64,000 bases of DNA, taken from Mycobacteroides sp. CBMA 271. GTDB lineage: Bacteria > Actinomycetota > Actinomycetes > Mycobacteriales > Mycobacteriaceae. Location: the NCBI RefSeq assembly GCF_009729205.1, contig NZ_VTHB01000001.1:806001-870000 (forward strand), given 5' to 3'. Position 1 is the stretch's first letter. Each line of letters starts with the position of its first letter. Of this stretch, positions 17,307 through 26,359 are shown piece by piece. A model generated the notes under the pieces. The model ran no database searches, was not told where the DNA came from, and saw only the letters and a program-made list of their open reading frames with translations. Position numbers and translations under genes: made by a program.

Positions 17307-17552
17307 ATGACAATGCTTGAACGACAAGCAATCCGGCAACCGTCGAACACACCCACCGCCAAGGTGGCGGCCGGCGGCACTGCCGGCGCGATCTCGGTGG
17401 TCCTGGTATTCATCCTCGGCAAGTTCGATGTCGTAATACCCGGAGACGTCGGCTCGGCCATCACCGTCCTCTTCACCGTTGCGTCCAGTTACCTGGTGCA
17501 TGAACGCACCGTTCTGCGCCAGCCGGTAACAAAGAACGCCGCAGCGGACTGA
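17307..17552 (+). CDS. small two-TM membrane protein, holin-like
   Basis: An 81-aa protein read from ATG 17307 with AGAGGAG (17294-17300) upstream. After a short hydrophilic N terminus there are two predicted membrane segments, GGTAGAISVVLVFILGKF and DVGSAITVLFTVASSYLV, split by a short charged turn, and a polar Arg/Lys-containing tail. Size and layout resemble the small holin/membrane proteins of actinobacteriophages, but no lysin, structural or integrase gene is nearby. It may be a phage-derived pore adopted by the host, or an unrelated membrane protein. A copy of the shared dyad motif lies upstream. Confidence 0.6.
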   Translation: MTMLERQAIRQPSNTPTAKVAAGGTAGAISVVLVFILGKFDVVIPGDVGSAITVLFTVASSYLVHERTVLRQPVTKNAAAD

Positions 17553-17578
17553 AAGCGCCGCGGATCGTTGCGCTGTGC

Positions 17579-20290
17579 CTATTCCCGTGGGTTGGCGAGA
17601 TCGCTCCACACGATCTTCGCGAGCTGATCGCGGTCGGCGACATCGAGTTTTATACACGCCCGGTAGATGTGGCCCTCGATAGTCCGCACCGACAGCGTCA
17701 GACGCTCGGCGATCTCACGGTTGCACAGCCCTTCCCCGATGAGCGCCGCGATTTCCCGCTCCCGTGCGGTGACCGGCAGCGGGCGTGCAGCGGCCCGGAT
17801 CGCGGGCGTGGCCGCCCCGCCGCACTGGCCGGCGATCCGCAGTGCGCGCGCGGCAGACTCGGCACTCTTGCTTCGCTCGCCGGCGCGGCTGAGCAAGGCC
17901 ACCGCCTGCGCCGCGGCATCCGCCGCCGACAGCAGCAGGCCCGCATTCTCGAACTCGTCACTGACCGCGTCCAATGCCGCGGCATCCGAGGTGCCAACGG
18001 CGAATGCGTGCCGTGCGTACAGCCCCACCAACGGGCCACGCACACGCGGGACAAGCGATTCAAGACGGCGCGCCACGGTCCGGTCACCGAACCGTGCCGC
18101 ATGGTGCAAAGCCTCGGCCTCCACCGCGTATTGACCGGCGGTGTGTGCGGCATCGGCCGCGCGTCGGGCGGCGTCCACTGCCGAGCGGTCAGCACCGCGC
18201 GCCGCGGCGAGCCATGATTTTGCGATCAACAATTGCGGGTCGTGTAACGCCACAAACTGTCCCGAATGCTCCCCCGATTCGGTCAGCACCCGCTCGGCGT
18301 CTTCGACCTTCCCTAGCGCGGCGTAGGCACGTGCCAGCAGTAGCCGGGCGGGAAGCTGCCAAGGCAGCGGCCTCTCGGCGTTGAGCGCGGCCAGAGCTTG
18401 TTCGATGGACGAGATCGCGGTCGGGAATGCGCCGCGGTGCACGGCAACGAGGCCGGCCATGATTCGTGCGATCGCCCACGCGAGAAATTGTCCGGCAGAG
18501 GAGAACTCGGTGTATTCGGTAACGCGGCGGTCGGCGAGCCGGAGCTGCCCCGTGTACACGAGTGCCAGCACGTCGCAGTAACGCACCATCACCGCGATCA
18601 TGCCGTCGGTGGATCGTTTCTGAGCACGGCATCTCGCCGCGATCGGCTCGAACTCGTCACCACGTCCAGCCACGGGCAACGCGAGCCCGATGCCGAATGC
18701 CGCGAATTCGACTGCCTGCCGAGGAGCCTCCGGGTCCGCCAGCACCAGGGTCGCGGCGGCGAGCCCCTCATCGAATTGGTTCTCATGGACCGCCAACGCC
18801 GCCCCCGTCGCGTCGACGACCAGTTTCAGGGCAGGGTGCTGCACCCGTTCACGGAGCAGCGCCATCAGCTCATGCGCACGCCGCACATCGCCCATCGACC
18901 AGAACGCGATGGAGACGAGCGGAAGCCCCCAGAGGACCAGCGAGAGCTCGTCAAGCTGGTCGGGATCGAACTCGGCGAGCGCCTGCTCGGCTTCCTCCGG
19001 CCGCCCCTGCCACAGCAGGGCGCGGGAGAGGACCTCGGCAGCACGCAGTCCTCCGTCGCGCTCCACCGCGCACCGCGCCAGGTGCTCCCCGACGGGCAGG
19101 TTGGACAGGTACACGGCGTCCTTCGCGGCGGACACCAACAGAGCCGGGTCGGTGGCTTCGTCGCTGTCGACCGACAGCTGCGCCAGCCGGATGCGCTTGG
19201 CGGCCGAGTCGATATCGCGGTCCCGGAGCACCCGCACAAGCTGACCCCGTAGACGTCGTCCCGAGGCGGTTCCCACCCTGCGCCGAACCACCTCGCCCAA
19301 CATCGGATGGCTGAACCGCACATTGATCCGTCGGCTATCGGATTCGACGCGGACGAAGCCGGTGAGCTCCGCACCATCCAGCGCGTCGCCCCCGGCGATC
19401 TCACACAACGTGTCGAGATCGAGCGGTTCACACAAGGACAGCAGTTTCAGTACGTTGAGCACGTCGCCGTCCAACTGCTCGAGACGGTCTCCGAGCAGCG
19501 CCGCCAACCCCGACGGGACAACCGTGTTACCGCGCAGCTGCCACACCCCGTTGACGGCGGTGAGAGACCCCGCCTCGACAGCACCTTCGACCAGATGCCG
19601 CAGGAACAACGGATTCCCGCCGGATGACTCCCACATCACGTCGGCACTCAGCCCTTCGAGCGCGCCGCCAAGCACCGATTCCACGAGTGTGACGCTCTGC
19701 TCCTTGGTGAATGCCTCGAGCTCGAACCGGCGCAGATAATCGTCTTTCCACAAGGCGGTGACCGCATCCGGGACGGGCTCGCCGCTACGCACGGTGGCGA
19801 CCAACCGTCCCGCGTGGCCAACGGCGATCTGATGCAGCAGCGTGGCGGAGAGGTCATCCAGGAGATGCGCGTCGTCGATCCCGATGATCGGATATGGCGA
19901 CGCGACAATGGATTCCCGCGCGGCGGCGATGAGCGCAGCCGGGTCGCGCGATCCGGTCGTCTGTATCCAATGTGCGAATACACCCAGCGGAATGCTCCGT
20001 GACGACTCGGTGCATGCCACCCAGCGAACCTGGCCTTCCAACGAGTCGGTGACGGTACGCGCGAGGGTTGTCTTGCCGACCCCGGCGGAGCCGACCAACA
20101 CCACCCCACACGACACACTGTCCGCCAGCGTCGAGCGAACGGCCTCGAATTCGGTTGGGCGGTCTAGCAACTGCCAGCACCCCGACATGGAGATTGAGTC
20201 TAGATCGCGATGCCGGTTTGCGTGGGCCAGTCCGCGCGACGGTTTGTCCTGCGCGGCAGGTTCGGTGATCGTACGTGTCATCGCAACCAT
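17579..20290 (-). CDS. large AAA-LuxR (LAL/MalT-like) transcriptional regulator
   Basis: A 903-aa regulator. An N-terminal STAND/AAA ATPase has Walker A VLVGSAGVGKTTLAR and Walker B PIIGIDDAHLLDD. A long TPR-like helical middle follows. The C-terminal LuxR helix-turn-helix is REREIAALIGEGLCNREIAERLTLSVRTIEGHIYRA. I chose ATG 20290, which follows the catalase-like stop by 1 nt; ATG 20281 is an alternative. Such proteins oligomerise on ligand or protein binding and then activate transcription. The tight coupling to the catalase-like gene makes it the prime candidate to bind the dyad repeated at 17231, 21510, 21614 and 23467. Confidence 0.9.
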   Translation of the reverse strand: MVAMTRTITEPAAQDKPSRGLAHANRHRDLDSISMSGCWQLLDRPTEFEAVRSTLADSVSCGVVLVGSAGVGKTTLARTVTDSLEGQVRWVACTESSRSIPLGVFAHWIQTTGSRDPAALIAAARESIVASPYPIIGIDDAHLLDDLSATLLHQIAVGHAGRLVATVRSGEPVPDAVTALWKDDYLRRFELEAFTKEQSVTLVESVLGGALEGLSADVMWESSGGNPLFLRHLVEGAVEAGSLTAVNGVWQLRGNTVVPSGLAALLGDRLEQLDGDVLNVLKLLSLCEPLDLDTLCEIAGGDALDGAELTGFVRVESDSRRINVRFSHPMLGEVVRRRVGTASGRRLRGQLVRVLRDRDIDSAAKRIRLAQLSVDSDEATDPALLVSAAKDAVYLSNLPVGEHLARCAVERDGGLRAAEVLSRALLWQGRPEEAEQALAEFDPDQLDELSLVLWGLPLVSIAFWSMGDVRRAHELMALLRERVQHPALKLVVDATGAALAVHENQFDEGLAAATLVLADPEAPRQAVEFAAFGIGLALPVAGRGDEFEPIAARCRAQKRSTDGMIAVMVRYCDVLALVYTGQLRLADRRVTEYTEFSSAGQFLAWAIARIMAGLVAVHRGAFPTAISSIEQALAALNAERPLPWQLPARLLLARAYAALGKVEDAERVLTESGEHSGQFVALHDPQLLIAKSWLAAARGADRSAVDAARRAADAAHTAGQYAVEAEALHHAARFGDRTVARRLESLVPRVRGPLVGLYARHAFAVGTSDAAALDAVSDEFENAGLLLSAADAAAQAVALLSRAGERSKSAESAARALRIAGQCGGAATPAIRAAARPLPVTAREREIAALIGEGLCNREIAERLTLSVRTIEGHIYRACIKLDVADRDQLAKIVWSDLANPRE

Positions 20291-20291
20291 C

Positions 20292-21413
20292 TCAGTCCGG
20301 AATATCCTCGACACCGGCCGGCTCCATCCGCGACACCCCGTTCTTCTCATGCCGAAAGTTGCTGGAGGCCTCGTAAACCCGCAGTTTCAACCGATTGATC
20401 GATCCGAGTGGTCGATGTGTCGCGAGGGCCCGCCACGAATTGAAGGACAGCACGTCGTCACCGAATGCTCGCCGCTCGGCGCCATATGAATCTTGCACGG
20501 GGAAGACGATTTTAGCGATCCCCCGGTGCGGGGAGTCCGCCTCCGGCCACGGGACGGTGGCGTCCTCGAGCGGCATGACCTTGGCATCGGTGCACAGTTG
20601 CGCCCGCAGCTCGTACTCAGCACTGTTGTGCTGGAAGAATTCTGCTACCAGGTGACGGAACTCGTCGTCGTCGATGCTGTCCGGCAACAGCAGCCCCTCG
20701 AGGTCTCGCACGGACTTCGACAGGGGTACGTAGCTGAGCTTGGCCACATATTCCCCATACCGCAGCGGCGCCGAGGAGTAGAAGGTATCGCCCAGAATAT
20801 GGGTATTGGGCCGCACGAATACGGCTACCGATTCCGGCAGTGAGAGTCCCACGCGTGGAAGAACTTTCGCCACCGCACCGAGAAGGTTGCTACCCAGCCT
20901 GAGGGCGGTGTCCGGAAGGCGCGCTAGCAACCACGCCGTCGGCATTCCCCGCCGAAGATATGCCTTCGCGTCCGCGAAGAGAAACTCACGGTGGGTCACC
21001 AAGACGAAATCCTGGGTGGTGGCGTCGTCATCTGGGAGAGTACGCGGACCCGTCACCCCCAGAACCTTGATGCCCAGGCCCCGCACGCCCCGGATCCGGT
21101 CGCTGCGCAGCAGGCCGGACGTGGTGGACAACCTAGAGATGACCGGATACGTACCGGGCGTTGAGAACAGACCCTGGCGCAGCTGCGGCGGCAAGTCCGG
21201 ATAGACCGTCAGCTCACCACGCAAGATCCCGTGACTCTTCGCGTGCGCGTCGCGGACGGCGTGCCGATACCTCCGGAAGGCCCGCTCATTGTTGGTGTGC
21301 AACACCTTGATGATCTCGTCGATGGCTTCCTCCTCGCCGGGAGGCACCGCACCCATATTGTCGTTGTACCGGAGGTAAGTATGTGTCGTATCGAGCGATT
21401 CACCCGTTGTGCC
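20292..21413 (-). CDS. catalase-related heme protein (catalase-fold peroxidase or hydroperoxide-metabolising enzyme)
   Basis: A 373-aa catalase-fold protein from ATG 21413 (GGGAGGA upstream). ATGs at 21464 and 21512 are in frame and cannot be excluded. Catalase landmarks in order are a distal-His region (DAHAKSHGILRGEL), VISRLSTTSG (cf. VRFST), RIRGVRGLGIKV (cf. RGFALK), TQDFVLVTHREFLFAD, and a proximal Tyr region NRLKLRVYEASSNFR. It is shorter than true catalases and lacks a flavodoxin domain, like the 33-kDa M. avium catalase-related peroxidase and the fold of coral allene oxide synthase. It lies head-to-head with a COX/alpha-DOX-type oxygenase. Confidence 0.85.
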   Translation of the reverse strand, partial: GTTGESLDTTHTYLRYNDNMGAVPPGEEEAIDEIIKVLHTNNERAFRRYRHAVRDAHAKSHGILRGELTVYPDLPPQLRQGLFSTPGTYPVISRLSTTSGLLRSDRIRGVRGLGIKVLGVTGPRTLPDDDATTQDFVLVTHREFLFADAKAYLRRGMPTAWLLARLPDTALRLGSNLLGAVAKVLPRVGLSLPESVAVFVRPNTHILGDTFYSSAPLRYGEYVAKLSYVPLSKSVRDLEGLLLPDSIDDDEFRHLVAEFFQHNSAEYELRAQLCTDAKVMPLEDATVPWPEADSPHRGIAKIVFPVQDSYGAERRAFGDDVLSFNSWRALATHRPLGSINRLKLRVYEASSNFRHEKNGVSRMEPAGVEDIPD

Positions 21414-21509
21414 CATCGCGGTCCAGTCCTCCCGTTGTAGTGGTCCGAGATAATCGACATCCATCGGACCCGATGACTTGCTCAGTCTCGTCAATGACGA
21501 CACCGAGCG

Positions 21510-21527
21510 CATGAGTACACGACTACT
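21510..21527 (-). promoter_or_regulatory. dyad operator copy 2, upstream of the catalase-like gene
   Basis: On the minus strand this reads AGTAGTCGTGTACTCATG, differing from the 23467 copy at two positions. It contains GAGTA-N6-TACTC when one flanking base is added. It ends in an ATG that is in frame with the catalase-like protein, so a leaderless longer form is possible. Confidence 0.6.
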
Positions 21528-21613
21528 CAATCCTGCGCCGCGGCTCGGGCTGATGCGGGTGAAATGGCGAGGTATTCCCGATGCCACCGGATGTCCGAAT
21601 TTCATGGGGATCA

Positions 21614-21631
21614 AGTAGTTCAATACTCATG
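21614..21631 (+). promoter_or_regulatory. dyad operator copy 3, upstream of the heme oxygenase gene
   Basis: AGTAGTTCAATACTCATG matches the 23467 copy at 16 of 18 positions and ends 34 nt before ATG 21666. Copies 2 and 3 face each other across the divergent promoter region, which contains no other recognisable element. Confidence 0.6.
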
Positions 21632-21665
21632 TTCCAACCCGCTGGAATTTGTCAGCATTACCGGT

Positions 21666-23471
21666 ATGGCGAAAATAGGCGGACCCGCCAAATCGGCCAG
21701 CACATTGGCATCGTGGCTCGCGACGCGAGTCGACCGGTCGATCGGGTGGTCCCGGCTGCCCACGGCACTCGGTATCGCAGTACTCATCGGGCTGCGCAAC
21801 GCGCTGCGTACCGACAATCTGTTCGATACCGGGCGGGCAGCCGGCGCATCACCACCCCCGGAGAACGCCGACTACCGCGGTGCCCGAACAGTGGACGGCA
21901 CCTACAACAACCTGGAATACCCGCTGATGGGATCGGTCGGCAGTCGATTCGGGCGTAACGCACCCCTCGCGCAGACCTTCCCCGAGCCCTCCGAACAACT
22001 CCTCACCCCCAATCCGCGACTGATCAGTCGCAGGCTGCTGACCCGGGACGAGTTCATTCCGGCAACGACGCTGAACGTGCTGGCCGCGGCATGGATCCAG
22101 TTCGAGGTCCACGACTGGTTCAGCCATAACACCACCGAGTCCGAGCCTTGGACGGTGCCTCTCGACGGGGACGATCCGTGGCCACAACGCCCGATGCAGA
22201 TACGTCGCACCGCACCCGACCCCTGCCCGGATGCGTCAGGCCCCCCCACATTCGTCACGCAGGACACCCATTGGTGGGATGGATCGCAGGTCTACGGCGG
22301 CACCCGTGCCGTCGCTGATGCGCTGCGCTCCCGGACCGGGGGCACGTTGCGGCTCGACGCGCTGGGTCTGCCCCCGGCCGACGTCGAAGCGCTGGCCAGC
22401 ACATCAGAGACCGCCGCCAACTTTTGGGTTGGTCTCGCTATCCTGCATTCGCTGTTCATGCGGGAACACAATGCGATCTGCGAGCATCTGGCCGCCTGTC
22501 ACCCGGAAATGTCCGATCAGGAGCTCTACGACAAGGCCCGCCTAGTCAACACAGCGCTGATGGCGAAAATCCACACCATCGACTGGACCCCCGCCATAAT
22601 CGGGCATCCCACCACGGTATTCGCGATGCATACGAACTGGTCCGGCATTCTCGGCGAGCGCTTAAGCAACCTATTCCGCCGTCAGCCACATAACGCTCTC
22701 CTGCGCGGCATACCCGGGTCCCCCACAAGCCTGCACAACGTGCCGTATTCGCTGACCGAGGAATTTGTTGCGGTGTACCGGATGCACCCGCTAATTCCGG
22801 ATCGTTTCGTGTTTCGGTCTGCTTCCGATGATTCCGTGATCGCCGAGCACGAATTGCCCGATCTAGCCGTTGAATATGTTCGGAGCCGATTCAACGAGAC
22901 GTCGATTGAGGACATTATTTATTCGTTCGGCCGTGCCAATCCGGGCGCGCTGACTCTGCATAACTTCCCGCGCCATCTGCAACGTCTGGAACGCCTGGAC
23001 GGATCTATTTTGGACCTCGCCGCCATCGATGTGCTTCGGGTCCGTGAGCGGGGAGTCCCCCGCTACAACGAGTTCCGCCGGATGCTGCGTCTGCGGCCGG
23101 CGTCGACTTTCGCCGAGCTCACCGACGACCCGGTGGTGGCCAGGGAGCTCGCGGCGATATACGGCGATGTGGAGCGGGTTGATCTGATGGTCGGGCTGTA
23201 TGCAGAGCCCAAACCGAGGGGATTTGGGTTCAGCGACACAGCTTTCCGAATATTCGTGCTGATGGCGTCTCGACGGTTGGAGAGCGACAGATTCTTCACA
23301 TCCGACTTCCGACCTGAGGTCTACACCCGGGAAGGTATTGCGTGGGTCAGGGATAACTCGATGCGCTCGGTGCTGCTTCGGCACTTCCCATCCCTGGACG
23401 CCGCCCTGGACGGTGTCGCCAATCCGTTTGCACCGTGGACGCCCGCATGGGTCAGCCGGCCGACCGAGTAG
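21666..23471 (+). CDS. cyclooxygenase/alpha-dioxygenase-type heme oxygenase
   Basis: A 601-aa animal-heme-peroxidase-superfamily protein. A distal His occurs at about 149 (QFEVHDWFSH). THWWDGSQVYGG and HSLFMREHNAIC are typical of plant alpha-dioxygenases. EFVAVYRMHPLIPD carries a Tyr (371) three residues before the proximal His (374). That Tyr is the radical-forming residue of cyclooxygenases and alpha-dioxygenases and is absent from plain peroxidases, so oxygenation of a fatty acid is the likely reaction. No clear signal peptide; a hydrophobic stretch near residue 35 may bind membrane. The start at ATG 21666 has a weak ribosome site. Confidence 0.87.
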   Translation: MAKIGGPAKSASTLASWLATRVDRSIGWSRLPTALGIAVLIGLRNALRTDNLFDTGRAAGASPPPENADYRGARTVDGTYNNLEYPLMGSVGSRFGRNAPLAQTFPEPSEQLLTPNPRLISRRLLTRDEFIPATTLNVLAAAWIQFEVHDWFSHNTTESEPWTVPLDGDDPWPQRPMQIRRTAPDPCPDASGPPTFVTQDTHWWDGSQVYGGTRAVADALRSRTGGTLRLDALGLPPADVEALASTSETAANFWVGLAILHSLFMREHNAICEHLAACHPEMSDQELYDKARLVNTALMAKIHTIDWTPAIIGHPTTVFAMHTNWSGILGERLSNLFRRQPHNALLRGIPGSPTSLHNVPYSLTEEFVAVYRMHPLIPDRFVFRSASDDSVIAEHELPDLAVEYVRSRFNETSIEDIIYSFGRANPGALTLHNFPRHLQRLERLDGSILDLAAIDVLRVRERGVPRYNEFRRMLRLRPASTFAELTDDPVVARELAAIYGDVERVDLMVGLYAEPKPRGFGFSDTAFRIFVLMASRRLESDRFFTSDFRPEVYTREGIAWVRDNSMRSVLLRHFPSLDAALDGVANPFAPWTPAWVSRPTE

Positions 23472-23484
23472 TCGAATACTCATG
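23467..23484 (+). promoter_or_regulatory. dyad operator copy 4, upstream of the subtilase gene
   Basis: AGTAGTCGAATACTCATG overlaps the stop of the heme oxygenase gene and lies 67 nt before the subtilase start. With one flanking base it forms the perfect dyad GAGTA-N6-TACTC. A 25-codon open frame begins at its ATG (23482) and ends over the subtilase start, which could be a leader peptide. Confidence 0.6.
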
Positions 23485-23551
23485 ACCGACAAGGATGTTT
23501 GGGTTCACAATCGTCAGATGAGCCTCACCGGATTCATGCCCGCGGTGTGCG

Positions 23552-25078
23552 ATGACTAGCCCCGTGCCACGCGGACCCAAGCGGCCATCGGTCATCAGCC
23601 CAATGGTCCTGGCCGATCCGCAGACGGCACCGCCGGGCGAGGCCAACGCCTTGGTCACCGACGATGACGACCGCAGGATGGTGCTGATCGAGCTTCTTAT
23701 CGGCGCCGGTATCGACCCCGATAATGTGCGGGAACAGTTCCTGCACATGTTCCACCGTGTACTGCATAACGAGCCACCCACGCCCAAGCCAGTGGGCCGC
23801 CACTATGTGCGATGCCAGCTCACCCCCGATGAAATACAACGCCTGGTCCGCGGCGGCTCCAAATCCACCGGCACCAAGAGCGCACAAGAGGCGCTGCAGC
23901 TGATTCGGCGAGTGTGGCCGGATCTGGTGGTCGAGGCGCACCTGGACCGATCGGTCACCACGATCAAAGCGGATGCGGCAATCCGCACCTACGGCTCCGG
24001 TGGCGCCGGCGTCGTCTGGGCCGTGCTGGATTCTGGAATCGACGCCAATCACCCGCATTTCGCCGTGAACGGCACTCTCACCGCGGACTCGGTGAAATCT
24101 CTACACCGGGACTTCACCCTCTCGCCGGAATCCTCGAAAGGACCACTCGTCGATATCTACGGACATGGCACCCATGTCGCCGGCATCATCGCGGGCCAAT
24201 CTCCCGCAGACCCGAAGCTGGTCAGGATCGCATCCACCCAACCGACCGCCGAGGGGCTGCCAGAATGGGTGCCGCGCGTTCTGCCTCAGGGCTCACGTCT
24301 GTCCGGGGTGGCGCCACACGCCAACCTGGTGAGCCTCAAAGTTCTCGACGATGACGGCAAAACGCTGACGAGCGTGCTCATCGATGCCCTCAACTATGTG
24401 CGTGAAATCAACAGCTACGGCACCGATCTACAGATTCACGGCGTCAACCTGTCCCTTGGATGCGGTTGGATGCCACGGGATTACGCGGCCGGTCAAAGCC
24501 CGCTGTGCCGCGAACTGGACCTGCTCACCGGGGCAGGCGTGGTGTGTGTCGTGAGTGCGGGAAACCTGGGTGCGGGTACCGCCGCGGCCGGTGTGGGCGC
24601 CGCCATTCTCGGAACAACGGCCGATGTCTACGGGCAGCTGTCCACCATCACCGACCCCGGCAATGCCGCCACCGCCATCACCGTTGGTTCGGTTCATCGG
24701 TATCGGCCACACACCAGCGGCGTCACCTTCGACTCTTCCAAGGGGCCCACCCTCGACGGTCGGCGCAAACCCGATCTGGTGGCACCCGGCGAGCGGATCA
24801 CCTCTGCGGCAACCGGTCTCATGGCCAGCGGCATTGACCTGTTGAAGGATGACGGAACCGAAGGAGCCGCCAACTACATCGAGGACAGCGGAACGTCGAT
24901 GGCGGCCGCGCACGTGTCGGGCGCGATCGCCGCGTTCTTGTCGGCGCGCACGGAATTCGTGGGTAAGCCACACGAGGTCAAGGAGATCTTCCTGAAGGCG
25001 GCCGTCGACTTGGGACGCCACGAGTTCTTCCAGGGCGCCGGGCTCATCGACCTGATGCGCGCGTTATCCAACACCTAG
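23552..25078 (+). CDS. subtilisin-like serine protease (S8 family), no signal peptide
   Basis: A 508-aa subtilase with an intact triad: Asp160 (WAVLDSGIDANHPHF), His205 (YGHGTHVAGIIAG) and Ser449 (SGTSMAAAHVSG). The oxyanion Asn region is CVVSAGNLG. The first 150 residues have no signal peptide, unlike mycosins, and there is no C-terminal membrane anchor, so it probably works in the cytoplasm. Residues about 80-140 may be an inhibitory I9-like prodomain. It starts an operon with the hydrolase 15 nt downstream, preceded by dyad copy 4. A role in cleaving a partner protein on a signal is inferred. Confidence 0.9.
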   Translation: MTSPVPRGPKRPSVISPMVLADPQTAPPGEANALVTDDDDRRMVLIELLIGAGIDPDNVREQFLHMFHRVLHNEPPTPKPVGRHYVRCQLTPDEIQRLVRGGSKSTGTKSAQEALQLIRRVWPDLVVEAHLDRSVTTIKADAAIRTYGSGGAGVVWAVLDSGIDANHPHFAVNGTLTADSVKSLHRDFTLSPESSKGPLVDIYGHGTHVAGIIAGQSPADPKLVRIASTQPTAEGLPEWVPRVLPQGSRLSGVAPHANLVSLKVLDDDGKTLTSVLIDALNYVREINSYGTDLQIHGVNLSLGCGWMPRDYAAGQSPLCRELDLLTGAGVVCVVSAGNLGAGTAAAGVGAAILGTTADVYGQLSTITDPGNAATAITVGSVHRYRPHTSGVTFDSSKGPTLDGRRKPDLVAPGERITSAATGLMASGIDLLKDDGTEGAANYIEDSGTSMAAAHVSGAIAAFLSARTEFVGKPHEVKEIFLKAAVDLGRHEFFQGAGLIDLMRALSNT

Positions 25079-25093
25079 CCGACTGAGGACATC

Positions 25094-26359
25094 ATGACAG
25101 CGATCGAGGGATTGCCCTACTACGAACCGGATTTCAATGCCGACGGCTCACTCAATGACGCCACTGGCGACGGCGACGGCGGTTTACCCGCCGCGGTGGC
25201 AGCCGGGGGCATCACCGATCTGTTCGTGATGTCACACGGATGGAACAACAGCGTGACATCGGCACGCGAGCTCTATATAGCGATGTTCTCGCTGATTGCC
25301 GACCAACTCGGCGGCCATACAGACGGTGTGGCTGTCGCGGGAATCAACTGGCCGTCGGTGCTGCTGCCCGACGACAGCCCGGACAGCGCGCCGCCGGTGC
25401 CTTCCACTGGCGCACAGCTCGCCGCGGCGCTGGCCCCCCGCTTCCCTGGCCAGGCCGAGCAGCTCAAAACCATGGGCGAACTACTCGACGAGAAACCGCA
25501 GCAGCCCGCCAAGCTCATCGAGTTCCATACCTTGGCCTCCGGACTCGTCACCACGCCCGCGCAGTCTGAGGAGGACAGCGGCGAGTCGGCCATCGTGGAT
25601 GGTGACCCCCTCGCGGTGTTCGGCCAAGCCGCTGCCATGGCACCGAAGTCCACGAGTGCCGCCCAAGGGCTTGGTAATCCATTCACCGCCCTGTGGTCGG
25701 GAGCGCGCGAGATTCTGCGCACGATGAGCTATTACGAGATGAAGAACCGGGCCGGAGTCGTCGGTGAGCACGGCCTCGGCCCGCTGCTGGCCGCGCTGTC
25801 CGGGCCTACCGGGCCGCCTCGCGTCCACCTCATCGGACACAGTTTTGGAGCCCGGCTGGTGTCGTATGCGCTGGCGGGGCTTCCGAAGACCGGCACGAGC
25901 CCGGTCAAGTCGCTCACCCTGATCCAGGGCGCCTTCTCCCACTTCACCTTCAACCAGAAGCTGCTCTTCGACCCGGGCCGTGGCCCGGGCGGCCTCGCCG
26001 GGCTCGATAAGCGGGTGGACGGTCCGCTGCTCGCGACGTATACCTCCGCCGACCGCGCGGTCGGCTGGTGGTACCCGGCGGCCAGCATGCTCGCACGGCA
26101 AGACAGCCAGGCCGGGCAGGACCTTTGGTTCCGCTGGGGGGCAATGGGTCACGACGGGTACCAACAGGACCCGGCCGCAACGCCACTTGAGCTGTCGGTG
26201 GCCGGGAAGCCCTACGACTTTCAACGCGGGAATTTCTACCGGCTTGACGCCAACAAGGTCATTGCCGACGCCAGCCAGTCGGAATTCAGCGGAGCACATA
26301 GCGATATCAAGCACCCCGAGGTGGCCTGGGCCATCGTCTCCGCCGCTCGCGCCACCTGA
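25094..26359 (+). CDS. alpha/beta hydrolase, lipase-like
   Basis: A 421-aa protein with an N-terminal strand ending in a HGW oxyanion segment (LFVMSHGWNN) and the nucleophile elbow HLIGHSFGARL (Ser250). A C-terminal His is probably among GAMGHDGY. The inserted region around residues 90-200 is low-complexity and family-specific. No signal peptide is seen. GAGGA precedes the start at good spacing. The pairing with a subtilase and a fatty-acid oxygenase upstream suggests it releases acyl substrate or acts on lipid, but this is inference. Confidence 0.8.
   Translation: MTAIEGLPYYEPDFNADGSLNDATGDGDGGLPAAVAAGGITDLFVMSHGWNNSVTSARELYIAMFSLIADQLGGHTDGVAVAGINWPSVLLPDDSPDSAPPVPSTGAQLAAALAPRFPGQAEQLKTMGELLDEKPQQPAKLIEFHTLASGLVTTPAQSEEDSGESAIVDGDPLAVFGQAAAMAPKSTSAAQGLGNPFTALWSGAREILRTMSYYEMKNRAGVVGEHGLGPLLAALSGPTGPPRVHLIGHSFGARLVSYALAGLPKTGTSPVKSLTLIQGAFSHFTFNQKLLFDPGRGPGGLAGLDKRVDGPLLATYTSADRAVGWWYPAASMLARQDSQAGQDLWFRWGAMGHDGYQQDPAATPLELSVAGKPYDFQRGNFYRLDANKVIADASQSEFSGAHSDIKHPEVAWAIVSAARAT

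Noticed and set aside
21414..21623. N-terminal extension of the catalase-like frame to 21623
   Set aside because: It would run through dyad copies 2 and 3 and has no ribosome site; internal starts at 21512, 21464 or 21413 are more likely.
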